From: Chamaea fasciata
Lineage: Eukaryota; Chordata; Aves; Passeriformes; Sylviidae
Length of the DNA: 64,000 nt
Direction of reading: 5' to 3'
Assembly: GCA_029207755.1 (NCBI GenBank)
Contig: JARCOQ010000002.1
Span: 10,369,156-10,433,155, forward strand
A program made the position numbers and the translations under genes. Positions 1 through 13,010 of this stretch are shown piece after piece. Each line of letters begins with the position of its first letter. Positions within the stretch are counted from its first letter, which is position 1. A model generated the notes under the pieces. The model was not told where the DNA came from. It was given only the letters and a program-made list of their open reading frames with translations, and did not search any database.

Positions 1-3000
1 AGGCCACCTACCTGGGAGTCAAGTCAAGGGGATCATCTCAGCAGGCTTTCTGCTGTGCAGCAAAGCTCTGCCATGCCAGAAGCTTCTGCAGAAGCCACTG
101 ACTGCCCTGTAGCTGGTTTGGGTTGCTGCAGAGTTTGAAGGCTCAGTACACCACACGTACTCTGTAGTCTCCTGAATCCAACAAACACATGGTCTTCAGC
201 AGATGTGCTTAGAAGTCCAGATGTGTCTAATTCTTTCCCTACACATCTCCATGATCTATTAGGACCTGCTCGTGGATCGCTCTGCACAGCGATGCCAGAC
301 TTGTCTTGCATCTGCTAAATAGGCAGAACTATTCCTAGTGATCTTGCCCTAGTGTTTTTAGGCCTTACTACTGTGTCTTCTGTATCACCTTTTTTTTACC
401 TACTCTCATTTGTGAGAGGGAGGCCTGTCTCCATTTTCCTCCATTATCTGAGGGAGTGCTACACTCAGGAATGGGTTGTTCAGGAACTGAAGGGAACATT
501 CAGTGTTTCTGGAGAAAACGGCTTGATTTTGCACAGAATAATTCAATATTCATTGGGCAATAGAGGGAGAGGCTTATTTGAGTGGGAGAGAAAGCTATGG
601 GTAGCCCCTGCCCCACCAAGTGCCTCATGGGGAAAGCATGAATATGGTTGGGGCAGACGCTGGAAGGCTGGTCTTTGTTCTCCTGGAATGCTGTGCTTTT
701 GCCTCTTCTCTGAAACAGCGGGCAAGGCACATACTCGGTGCTGAGCACCTTCACCTGAGGGTGGGCAGTGCACATTCAGACCTGCACAACTGCTTTGCAA
801 AAGCTGTGACAAAGCTTCTCTGAATGCCCCTGAGTGAGGGGGCGTGAGGGGCTGAGGTGCCAGGGGCTGCTGGTGCTGAGCTGCTTGCCTTGGGCTCCTG
901 GGCTGGGCCACATCAAGTGGCCCTTGGCCACCACACACCGGGTACCCGACACCGCCTGCCTCTGGCGTGAGTATAAGCCAACTCCCTCTGAGGGGCTGGG
1001 CAAATGCTTGTTTATTCTCCTTAGCGCATCTGTTCACTCTGGTAGTAAACTGTTTATAACATTTCAAACGCTTTTCGGGGATTAATTTCCTTCAAGGGGC
1101 TGTTCTTTTCCCCTGGTGCTTTGATAGGTGGAGGTAAACATGTTTTTGTCTGCAAGTAGCTTGAGGGAGAGAGTTGTTCTTACAACGTAAGAGCAGAGGC
1201 TGGTTTTAAAACAGTCTCCCATCAGATGTGAACTGGTGTCTGCAGGAAAAATCCAGCTACACTGGGGATTATCGCTCAAACCCTACACCTGTGATGTGCT
1301 AAACACAGTTCAAGCATTCGGTGTGTGTGGAATCAAATACAGCTTGTTTTCATTTGCAGGATGCTTTGTATCAGCTGTATCCTTGCATTTGGAGAAAAGG
1401 GAATAGAGATTGCAAAGCATCCTCTTTTCTGCTGTTGTACAAAACCGGTTTTCATCTTTTGAGGATTTACTCGGTGAGTGCTTTCTGCATTGTCTCAGTC
1501 ATTTTAAAGCCACCTCTAAAACTGTAACACAGGATGCTGGGATATGGTCAAAGCACAGTGTGATCCCGTCAACCCGGGATGATCAATTTGTGTTTTCCCT
1601 CTATGAAGGAGGAAAGGGGAGAGGGATTGAGATCCACTTTGTAGATGGATAGTAGAATCAATGTCTCTCTGAGAAGGGAGGTGATTGATGCTAGGAATTT
1701 AGGAGACGCTAGAACCTGAAGCCTCATTTTCAGTTTTTAACTTAGATAACAGTGCCTTAGTGCGAGCACGTTGTCAAAACTGCAGAGGTCCCTGATAGTT
1801 CCTTTCCCTAATTAAAACGTTGGTCTTCTTTTCCTGTATATGGTTGGGAAAGGGAAGAATTTCACCAGCCTTCCTCTGACAGACAGTTCAATGTCAGGCA
1901 GCTGGATAGAGGAGCATAGCCATCAATCTAGATGCAAAAGTTTCCATTAAAATTCCAGCATATAGCCTAAAGATTTCTGGCTCCTGTTGAGTGACTGACT
2001 GGTCGTGGCTGGGCAGGGGTGTGCTGAATTCTCCATTAGCCACAAACTCACTCCCCAGCTGCAGGCAGCAGGAGCAGCTCAGGGCTTCTCCCAGGATCCA
2101 AACCCCAGAGAGCTGAACCATGAGGTGTGGGAGGAGTGCAAGGAGCTCCCAGCAGGTGTCTCTGCCATGCAGCATTCCTTCCCCAGATTGCTTTTGGTGT
2201 CTGACAGATACCTGCAGATTAATATAAAGCATATTAACCTTTAGCAGTAGTTATCCAAAGTCTTGTAAAGGTGTAAGTCATGAAATCGGTGCCACATTTT
2301 CGTTACAGTTTCTTTAATTGCTTTAACATACCCATTTCACCGAACCCTTATGAAATAATTTTGAGGTTAACAATGAAATTACTATTTCCCCTTTCATGAA
2401 TACAGTTGCAGTGATACCGGTATAATGTAACCCAGAAGATATCTAGGAAAAACAATGTGGAAAAGAGTTTTTCACAGATTTTTTTATCTGTCCCACTTTT
2501 CTGCCTGAATTTCAGTTGGTGTGAACGCTGATGCAGTTTTCTGTGGTGTGAAAAATAAAAATCAGAGACATTTTATTGAAGAAGCAAAGCATTTGGCAGT
2601 TGCTGGTCTGGTAACAGAGTTTCTCTTCTTTCTTGACTATGTTGAAGTGGGCCAGTGTTAAAAGGCCAAAAGGCAGCTGTGAGCTCTGCTGAATTCTCCC
2701 CAGCCACAGGAGCCTGGGGTAGTGGACCTGAATCGTGGCTTAGGTTCGTGCTGGTGCCTGGAACACATCATCCACCTTCTGCTCAGCTTGGGTGTCCTGT
2801 GTGGGAGCAGGGACAGTGGTACTGCACAGGGTGACAGGAAAAGTGATGACTCATAGCAATGTTTGCAGCACCTCGTGGTATGAAGGGCTGTGGAGCTCAA
2901 GGATGGGACGGCTGGGACTCTCATCATCTGCACCAATCATCATGGTGATAATGATAATGAACAAGACTTCCAGCAGTCTCCCAAGAGGCCGCTTTACCTC

Positions 3001-3180
3001 GTTCATATTGTTGCTGTGTATATGAAATCCATACAGATGTCAGTCAGGCTTGTCAATTTGGTCTATTGTAAATGACAACAAAAGGATAAACACAAGGATG
3101 CACTCAAATATAGCTGCCTGAACAGCGAGCTCCCCAGGCAGAGGAGAAGTTTTGCAGTTTGTATGGATAGAGAAAAGTTC

Positions 3181-3322
3181 TGTTCTGTTTTTTGGGGGGA
3201 ATTTTTTGTTTGTTTGGTTTTGTGGGTTTTTTTGTTTGTTTGTTTGTTTGTTTGTTTTTGTTGTTGTTGTTGGTTGGTTGTGGTTTTTTGGAGTTTTTTT
3301 CTTTGTTTGGTTTGGTTTTTTG
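3181..3322 (+). repeat. T/G-rich low-complexity region with (GTTT)n and (GTT)n
   Basis: GTTT tetranucleotides (about 3225-3258) pass into GTT triplets and GGTT units, then TTTGG repeats. The open frames through it encode only Phe/Val/Leu/Cys low complexity and are not genes. Confidence 0.95.
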
Positions 3323-6300
3323 TGGAGTACTGTGGCTGAAGTATCAGAGTGTCTATTTTACATTTGTTCTTTTCCTGGAGGTGTCTCCTACAGTACCTCA
3401 GTGGGTTTGTACACTGGATAAGAACTTTTGGGCCTTTACTGTGAATCTTTTGACTGGCACAGAAGATCTATTTCAATCATCACTCAGAAGTAGTGTTATG
3501 ATACTCCAGGCGCAACTATGCCCTGCTTATTTTCCTAGAAGATCTAGCTCACTGGCCCATATTGTTTTCAATACAGGAAGAAATAATCGTTAAGAACATG
3601 TATTCCTCTTTACACAGTGTGAAGCAAAGGGGCACTGAAGGTCAGTGACTCAAGAATAAAGAACAAGCTTCAAGGGCCAATACAGTTTGAAAAAAGATGT
3701 CTCAAACACTGTTCCAAAGATCTCACAACAATATCACCCTTCTTCCATTATTTTTAGGAATCTGTATTAAGCAGTATCATCAAAGATTTGATGGAAGAGA
3801 AGTGTCCTCATTTATAATTGCTCATTGGGCAAGGTGGTAGTGGCATTTCCCAATGATCTTTGTAGGACACATCTGTCCTGCAGGACACCAGAGTTGCCAT
3901 TATTGTGTAAATGCCCAGCATACTTCAGCGGAGACATGTTTCAGATACAACTGAGAAGTGAGCAAGCTCATCCAGCGTTATATAAACTCAGTTTGGTGTC
4001 ATTCCTGAGTGCCATGTTTAAAACCAATAGCACTTGACAGCATAGCCCACCATGCTTCTTTCATACTCCAGACTCTCTGAAATAGGGAAAGAAATGTTGA
4101 GAACACAGAAGAAGAAAACTGTGTCATCAGCCTAAGTCAAGGTCCTTGGTGTTGCTTTGTACCTTCCCAGAACCTCTGGTCAATTGGCAACCACTTCATG
4201 TTAGTTGTTCCCTGTGCCAAGGCTTGCAACCTACCTGGAGGGCTCTTAAACCTATTTCTGACAGTATTGATGGAATCATTTCGACATTGCTCAGATTACT
4301 CTCTCAAGACAAGCAAAGATGTCAGCCACACCATGTCTTCTTTTCTCAGCATCACTCCCCCGTGCACTGTCGTGTGAGTAGCAAGTGTCTGTTTCGCCTG
4401 GAGAGAAGTTTGTTGGAAGCAGATACTGTAAAGTTAGAGCCATTCCAGAAGAAGTGTGTACAGCTAGGGAAAATGATCCATCCACAGAAGCAGAGATTAG
4501 CCTTTCTGTGCAATCACAATAAAAGAGAAGTCCCATGCCAGTTTCCTCTCTCTTTCTTGAATGATTGCACTGTGTGTGGGTCTGCTGGACTGTATCAACA
4601 CCTTCGTGCAGCCCATAATTCATTGCCATGCTTTTGGCTCGGTCCTGCAGCTCAGATATGCAAGTGTTTGAAAAATCAGCGACTGCTTATGCACACCCAA
4701 GCACAGGCAGAGCCTTTACAAGATATGCAAAATCTGTGTGCCAGCATATTTGTGGGCGCTGAGCCCTTAAGCTTCAGAGTATTTTTACCAAATACAAAAT
4801 ACTGATAAAAATGCAACAGTATGTTTATGTCATAGTTCTAAGAAACACTTCTGACTGTGTGCAAACAGTCTCATTGGGCTGGACTGCCTTTTTTTTTTTC
4901 TTTTCTTTTTTTTTTTTTTTTTTCTGTTTGCAGTACATAGCACAGAGGGCTCTGTGGCTGTCATCACACTAAGATGCTCCCACCGCAGCCACAGCTGCAA
5001 TTAAACAGTGTGAGGAAGGGGTTTCACAAGCTCAGAAAGAGGTAGTAGAAGTATATTAATTTCTGCTGAATTGTTGGGACAGAGAATGCATCTTTTCATA
5101 TGGTCTGGAGAAGTCCCAAATGTTTCCCAGCTCAGTATTATTCCCATCTCTTGCTTGTCAGTCGGTCCCAAAGTCAGCAGAGCTGACAGATGTCGATTTT
5201 TTCAGATTTTCCCTTTTCTAAGGACCTTGACGGCTTCAGCTGCTGAACAGCAAACTCACCCTTTTTTTTTTTCTCCTTACCTGTTTACTCCCACTGTAGC
5301 TGTCCTCTCTCTCATGAGGAGATGCAGATTCAGTTCACATCATGTAACATCAATACTTTGCACTACTTTGCTGAAAAGGATCCAAGGAAAAATACAGCAA
5401 ACTACCTGTCTGTCTCTGTCTGCTGTTTACTGCAGTCACCATCGTTTGTGCTTTCATTTCAGAAGCAGTTAGATATGACAGAAGCAGTTAAGGATAGACA
5501 CAGATATACAGTGCTGTGCCAATCAGAAAAATACAGTTAAAAATCTGCAATATGCATATCAACAAAATAAAGCAAGTGGAAGAGAAAGGTGTTGCAATTT
5601 CAATAGTAATGAATAACCCAAATTTGAAGATCTGTCTGCATCCTTGTTGTAACTACATTAACTGAAACAAAACAATAGTTGAAGATCATGCTCTGTATGG
5701 TCACATCTACTAATACACAGCTTTTTGAAGATGGATTACACATTCTGGATCACTGTGTGGAAAATATGGCATGTCTGGATAGTTCCAAAGTGTATGAGAT
5801 TGGGAGTCCCAACAGTTAAAACTCTTTGGTAATTTGATTTCATACAGGCATCTCCCATAAAATAACATTGAGTTGTCTGTTTTCTGCAGTAACTGAGGGT
5901 TAGTAATTCACTGCCATTTTTTTTCTTCTTTCTGATTATTGTGTGGGTAAGAATTCTGCTGGTAAGCCTCTTTCTGTGTGACTTTTACGTATTTTAGTTT
6001 CAAATTCTGTGGCCCTAAAATCTGAGCAGAACAAGCGAAGATTTTTTTTTTTTAGTAAGACAAAAAGCTCTACTAGCTGAAACCTTTTCCCAGTTCTCAG
6101 AACTCTTTTTTTTTTTTTTTACCGCAAATTGATAGATTTTAGTTCAAGTGTGTGATAAACAGGAGCAGAGCTCTTCCTGTAAAAGACAGTCCTGAGAAAA
6201 TGCAGCTGTTTATAGCCTGCGATAGAGGGCCTGTCAGAAAAGGCAGCTTGCCATCTCTATGCCATTTTTAAACAATGTGTATTATCTAGCTTTTTTCCCC

Positions 6301-6844
6301 CTCCACTTTTACAGAAATTCAAAGCTTTCTGTATATTACACTGAAGGATAGCAACAGAAATGGGGGGAAAAAAAAATTTTTTTTTGAACACAAACATTTT
6401 AATTGACCTGGGGGAAGTGATTTCTGTTGGGTAATGGATCCACCTCTCTCCTGCTGCTGATCCCCATCCAGCTGGGTGCTTAGTAGCTTCCCTTGCACTG
6501 ACATTGTGTGGCTTTTCCAGCTGGTGGAGCATCAGCAGAGCCCTACACATGAACACAGTGACTCACATTCGTGCCCCTCTGGGGGGAGTGCAAAGCCCAG
6601 TAATGGTCTGCTAGCAGAGCCTTCAGGCCTCCTTTTCAGGAGTTAACCCGAAAGTCCATTGCAAACCCATCTAGGCAACAATATTTGGTGCTAAAAGCAC
6701 CTGAGAAAGTCAGGACTGGAGAGAAAATTGTTCATGATAGAAGAAGCAGCCTGCATTTGTTGGGAAGTGCTTTAAACCAGCAGAGCTATCTGGTTCAACC
6801 TGCTCTCTCCATCCACTGTTAGGCCTTTTCCACATCTATTTTCC

Positions 6845-6847
<3 letters not shown>

Positions 6848-6892
<45 letters not shown>

Positions 6893-6898
6893 ATAGAA
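6848..6898 (+). repeat. Poly(T) tract, 51 bases
   Basis: An uninterrupted run of 51 T in intergenic sequence. It is not attached to a recognisable retrotransposed gene on either side. Confidence 0.97.
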
Positions 6899-9285
6899 TA
6901 AGTGTTCTGTCTGTAATTACATTTAAGTTACTCTATAAGAATATAACATTCTGCTTTTCTGGAGCAGGGTCTGTTCCATCTGAATTGCAAGATGGATATA
7001 GGATTGCAGTAGTTAGAGAAGGAAAAGCCATATTATACCGGAGTCCATCATCCTGTAAGGGTATGATATAACACTGTGACAGAGGCCATAGGAGATATTA
7101 AATTGCTATAATACAGAAGTGTTTTACACTTTCTTAAATTATAATGAGAAAGAGCAGCCCAGGAGTGGATTTCTTATCAGTGCAGGACCTGGGTTACTGT
7201 AAAGCAAGAGGTAATGCACAGACTATTAGAAGAAACAGTCTGTCAGGTTGGTTCACGTGCTCAAACTTTCTCCAGCCTCAGCCCTGAACATTTGGGACCA
7301 TAAGGTTCTGGGTGACCTGCTCTTGTACTTCCAAGCAGAAGAGCCTGGTTGTGTTCTTGGCTCTTGAAATAAAATCTGTGAAAACCCAGTGGGTCTTTAC
7401 CTGTTGTTTTTACACAAAGCAGTTCCTGGCTCTGCACTTCCCAGAGGCAGGAGGGAACTCTGGTGCCATGGTGGATCCTCCCTGTTCCCAGGCAGCCCCG
7501 TGCCCTCACAGGAGGCACTGGGCAGCTGGAGGTGGTGGGTTTGTGCTTAGCACCTGAAGGCAACTTTGTCTTGCTGGGAGGATGAAAAGTCCCATGGCAT
7601 GTTTGCAAAGGAAACCTTTTGGTATCCTGGCTGGTCTCATAATTCAATGGCTCAATTCTGCCTAATTTCTCCTGCATTTTAATTGATGCAGCTGTAACTG
7701 GTGCCTTGTTTCACCCAGAGTGAAGCAGGCTTTGAAATAGCACTTTTAATGTATATACACTCACTCCTTCCTCCCAAATGCCAAGCGAAACAGCCTTTTA
7801 ACACTTCTTGTTAACTGGTACTGCACATTAATGCAGTTGTGGAAACTGCCACTTTGCAAATATCCTCTTTCATAACTATTTTCAGCAGATTTGTTTTCAG
7901 CAGAGTATGAAACCATGGCATAGAAATGCTTTTATAGTTTTCTGCTTCTGGACATATTATTGAGAGACAAGGAGTATCTTTAGTGCAGAGCTTTAAACTC
8001 TCACAACAGGTTTTTGGTTTTTTTTCTTTTTTCTCTCCAAACACTTGTAACAAAAATACATTGCACCAGGTGCCCTGGTTTCATTTCTGCATGCTCCCTT
8101 CTCAGAGGTTTCACATAACTCAGAAATGGAAAGTCAAACTACACAGTGTGCATTTGCTGCTGATGGGTATATACACAGGGGCAGACTAATAAAAATACTG
8201 TATTTCTTCTCAATACAGTGTACATTTCCAGTGCTGAGTAAATACTAAATGCAATGGCTGAAAGATCCTGTTTCTAAGGCAACCAACTCCCATGTTATCC
8301 TTAAATATATATACATAGTCTGTCTGCTACTTGAAAAGAAAAATTCTTGTCAAGATTTGCTGAACTGAATTCTTAATGAGATCTGTCTTAGGCTAAGTGT
8401 TGTGGGTGCCTCAGACTGGACTTTCAGGTTGACAATAAGAGCAAGAATAGAAGCTGATGGAGAGGATAATTATTTTCAAGTTGCAGGGTTATGACCAACT
8501 TGTACAAAATGATGGTAGGACAAAACTTTTCTAAGGCCTATGCCTGCCATAAGTGACTTCAGAGAATTAATGTATGTAAATATTTCACAACACCTTCTTC
8601 TGGACAGCTCTTTGTAGCTTGCTCTATTAAGCAGACCAATGTAATGGTAATTTCTGTAAGGAATGAGCCTAAACAAAGCAATGCCCAGTGACATGGAGGT
8701 GGTGTGCAGCCTGTATATTTTGCTGTTACTATTTATTTCCAAACGCATATTTTTGTTATTAGACCACATCATATCCTATGCTGGCAAGAGGTCATAATTC
8801 AGTGCTGCTCCAAAAGAGTGAAGAGTTTAGTTGAGGCACCACATGCACAGTAGATCTTTCCCAGCTTTCTCAGCTAGGACTCACTTCTTTTTTTGCCATA
8901 AATGTTGATTTTGAAGGCCACTCAGCTGTAGTTTTCACCCAATGTAAAAACAAGTGTTCCTTCACTGAAGTTTTAGTTCTTATGCAAGTGCAGTGTCAGT
9001 TTACTTCAGGACTGAAAATTAACTCAGCAGCAACACCCCAGCAGAGAGGGAGGCTGAAAACCCAGAATTTCATGGTCTGACCTAAACCATCCTTGGAGGC
9101 AATCTTTGGTTTCATGGCAGGTGGCCTGTGGAGTACAAATATTTTGATGGACCTTGGACTGGACAAGTTTGCAGCTTCTTGACTTCATCATGCTTTCAGT
9201 GAAACACTACAGATATTAATAAGTTCTGTATTCAGGCTTTACCTTAAAAAAAAAAAAAGTTTTAATAGCTCCATGCTTAATGGAC

Positions 9286-9327
9286 GCTTAATGCCTTATT
9301 CCAGTAGCTTAATGCCTTATTCCAATA
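9286..9327 (+). repeat. 21-bp tandem duplication
   Basis: Two adjacent copies of GCTTAATGCCTTATTCCARTA, differing at one position, followed by a partial third copy (GCTT). Confidence 0.9.
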
Positions 9328-11100
9328 GCTTGGGACACTAAATGAAGTTATCTGTGATGGTGTTAGTCACCCCATGTGTCTCTGAAGAGCAGGTATAAAA
9401 GCAGATATGAAAGGAGTCACAGAATAAGCTTGAGGAACAATGAAATGGTATTAGGTGAGATTTTCCTCTCCCAACGAAGTCTTAACCCCAGTCTGTATCT
9501 CAGAGACATAAGTAGTGAGGCAATTCACAAATACTTTTTCCATCCTCTGTGTTAAGAATTTTTTGTCCAGAGCTCAGAAAATTCACCTGTGGGGCACAAA
9601 GATCTCTTACTGCTTTGCTTTCCTTTTTTCAACACTGAGAGAAGTGTCTGTACCTTCTCTCAAATCGTGTAATAAGGCTAGGAGGTCCTTATCCATGTCC
9701 CTCAGTTGGGTTGCTCTCTCTCTATGGCTTGAGTCCAAGTACTTTCAGCTCTCTTCAGCATCTCAGAAGTGACACCATTCTGTTCCCATTTTTAGAAAAT
9801 ACCAGGGACACGCTGAGGCTGAGAAAAATCCTTGCTCCTAAATAAGCTGTTCTGGATAAAACTTTCCTTGTCTCATTTCTTTCTGAGTCTTTTCAGAGGC
9901 TTTCCTAGTGTGGTCGTAAAGGCAGTGCTTGTAATTAGGGAAACTCATTGTTCCAAGAACAATTGATACAGTGCTTTTGTCAGTGATCCCCCAATAAGGA
10001 TAATAGTATTTTATCCTTAAATCCAGAGGTTAAATGCGTTTTAACCAAAGTCCCTAAACCCGATGCTTAACCGCAACGTGTGTGAAGTCTGTCCCATACA
10101 GTCTTCCTGGCTCACCAGCAGATGCTCGAGGAATGCACCCTCCCCTTGGAGACCTCCGTCCATCTGGAGTTCCCAAGCAGCCCTTAGGCTGCACTTCTCC
10201 CTTTTCATCAACAATAAGCTCCTTGCTCTCAAAACCTTCAGGGAATGTGGATTACACAGGCATGGAAATGGGATTTTTAGTAACAAGTGGCCAAATGTTC
10301 AGACATCTCCTTTAAAGACATTTGTGCTTCTAGTGAAAAAAAAAAAAAAGCCTGATCCCAATAAGGAGTCTATTTCTAAATTAATAATAATTTTTAAAGC
10401 CCCTCAAGTCTGAGAGACATTAAAATACAAGGTGACATTTGAATACGTGCTGTGGGTCAGACTCTGATGCTCTAAGGCACGTTGAGTACTGTTTTACTTG
10501 CAAGTAGTTCCATTAATTTCAGTGACCCAGTTATGGAGCAAGACACCACTCAGCAAGAGAAGAGATGTTAAAAATCTGCCCACAATATTTGAAGATAATT
10601 TGATTTCTCTACTGCCTTCCAGACCCAGTCACCCCATTTTGCTTTCACCATCATGCAGCATCTCTTTCATAGATGCTGACATCTCTAGATGGCTGTCAGC
10701 CTTTGTGGTGGAGAATATTAGAATAGCATTGCAGCTGTGTCAATAAAGCAGATACGCATCCATTCATGAAGAGGATATTTTTGAGCAATTTTTGTAAAAT
10801 TCCTTAGTTTTTTCTCTTCTAAGTTGATATTCAGGTTTCTGTGACTATGGTAACTTCTGTGCATTTGCATATTGTAGGCTGTGCAGCCACAAAAGGAGAT
10901 AATTGATTTTCTCCCCAAAGTAATTTGGTGCTCTTCACTTCAGAGATCATCCTTTGGATTATCGACTCCTTATTATTAGTCATTTGCAAAATTATTGCTA
11001 TAGCTATGAGGTTCATAGCCCTGTCAGACTTTTGGCTTCTTTTCCTCTGGGTTTTCTTTCTGACCAGGAAGGTTTTAATCCTCTTGTACTTGAGAAAAAG

Positions 11101-11122
11101 AAAAAAAAAAAAAAAAAAAAAA
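11101..11122 (+). repeat. Poly(A) tract
   Basis: 22 consecutive A in intergenic sequence, preceded by AAAAAG. Confidence 0.95.
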
Positions 11123-12499
11123 GCCAGCCAGCTGTACTGGCACATCCTCCCATAAGGCTGACATTTCAAATCAGTTCTTTATCAGCACATGCTTCTTGCT
11201 TGCCTTTACGATAGCCTCAAAAAAATGTTGCAAAGAGCTTGGTCAGTAGTGATAACCTCTCCAAATCAGTGACCTACAGCAAGGAGAGGAGTGTTTCTGA
11301 GCAGCTAGAGTATAGTAGAAAATAAATAATAAAAAATATATAGAAAATAAATAATAATAATTAAAAAGTGTACTTGACTACACTGTCACTCTTTTCAGTG
11401 TTCACATTTGGACTAAACACTATGCCTATGCCCACTTAATTTTTTTTTTCTGTTTAAAATATATTTATAAAACTTCAGCATAAAGCCTCACTCCAGGTTA
11501 AACGACATGTCAATATTAATTATTTTATTTAGTCCAAAATTTTCAAAATTTTCAGACTACCTTTTGAAGACTCAGAGTTGACCTAGTGTAGGAGCCTTTT
11601 TGGTTTGGGCTGGACATTCTTTTAATGACAAAATGTGAAGTTAATGTTTTAGGAGAAAAACCCAAATGTATTGATAGTGCAGTGCTTACTTGAAAGTGTA
11701 ATTTTCAAAGCATTTAGGACTTCACAGAAGTGGTAGGGATAATCTGAATTCAAGGTAATATTTGAGCTTCAGACACAGCTATTTCTCTGTTCACACTCTA
11801 TTTTCACAGTGGCTTTTCTCAGGCTCTGCACTGTTCAGACACTGCAGGTAGCACTGGGAGTGACTCAATGCTTCCATTTCCATCTGCTGTTCCCCACCTG
11901 TGCCTTTGTTGGTTTCTGGCTTGTAGTTAAGTAGAAAGGACCTGGTGTTGTGCAGTTGTATCTGAACTAGGCATAGAGGTGAAATGATGGAACTGTCACA
12001 GTAAGCTTGCATGGGAGTAGCATGGTTGCCCATCCATGGCACTTCCACATCATGTGTTATTTTGGTTGTAAATCAAGCTCTGTGAGCTTCCTGCCAAGCT
12101 CACCATCCTGTGGGACAAATAATGTAGGACTGAAACCCAAATATGTATGTATGGTTTTACTGATGTCCCAGTCATGACTTCCTTAGTGTTGGAGAAAGAC
12201 TGATGTGGAGAGATGCTGTTTTGGGACAACGTGGAATAACAAAAAGGGCTGTGACTACTGATAGCATTTCTTTTGTTGTATAGTGTTAATTACAGCAGTA
12301 TTCATAAACACGTGCGTTCATGTGCGCATACACAAACTCCTCATATCCCTTTCTTAGGAGCTATCCTTGTCTGCCTGTGAAGGGCTTAGGATCACTTCTG
12401 TGCAGTGGAGAAGAGATCTGTCTGTCTGTCCTTAGTTTTAGGCTAGCCCTGACAGGTCTCTCATCTCAGCCACATATTTTTCCAGTAAAGGTGATTCTG

Positions 12500-13010
12500 C
12501 AAACTTTACTGTAAACTTGTTCCGTAGCCTAACTTTTCCAATAGTTATAACATTTGCCTATTATTTAATCTAAATTCCCCCTTGCTGCATCTTAAACCCA
12601 TTGCTTCTTGTTCTGTTCTTGTTCTCTAATGAGAATAATTGGTCTATATCGTCTCTGTAACAGCCCTTTGCATATCTGTAGACAGTAATACTTCCCCTCA
12701 GTCCTCTTTCCTCCAGACCAAGCAGCCCCTGCTCTCATAACCTTTTCTCAGAGGTCTTATTTACTAACTCTTAAATCATTTTTGTTGCTCTCATCTGAAC
12801 TCTCTCCAGTGTCTCTGTCTGGTTTAAAATGCAGTGCCCCAAAATGAACGTTCTTCTCCGAATGAGGCCTAGCCGGTGCTAAGTAGAGCAGAATAATTAT
12901 CCTGCTTGTTTAACATGAGGTATTCCTCAGCATGGCTCTCGCCTCAGCTGCCAGGGCTTGGTCCCCTGGCCTCCCCATCCATTTGTTATCCTCTGCAACC
13001 CTGCAGAAAA
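12500..13010 (-). mobile_element. Ancient CR1/L3-like LINE fragment
   Basis: The text resembles the 3' part of old CR1/L3 LINEs read in antisense. Recognisable blocks are the 'CTAAATTCCCCCTTGCTGCA' region near 12570, 'CAGCCCTTTGCATATCTGTAG' near 12660, the run of CTCCAGACCAAGCAGCCC near 12713, and 'TCATCTGAACTCTCTCCAG' near 12790. The copy is strongly diverged and lacks a clear 3' terminus, so it is older than the other two fragments. No reverse-transcriptase frame remains. Confidence 0.7.

Larger units (their letters stand above)
1..12499. other. Intergenic, no supported gene
   Basis: No exon of a neighbouring gene was recognised. Long open frames here (for example 4146-4805 plus and 543-1067 minus) match no family I know. 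Contents noted separately are the GTTT-rich tract, the 51-T run and short tandem duplications. An 18-bp A9T9 palindrome lies at 6368-6385, and a 20-bp CAGAAGCAGTTAR tandem pair at about 5460-5500. Confidence 0.6.

Noticed and set aside
543..1067. 174-codon minus-strand open frame
   Set aside because: Low-information Pro/Gln/Ser composition, overlapping other frames on both strands; no family recognised.
3152..3593. Overlapping Phe/Val-rich open frames on the plus strand
   Set aside because: Translated T/G simple repeat; not a membrane protein gene.
4146..4805. 219-codon open frame on the plus strand, the longest in the window
   Set aside because: It opens at a TTG, its first ATG is about halfway in, it has no recognisable domain and no splice or promoter context. 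Likely chance.
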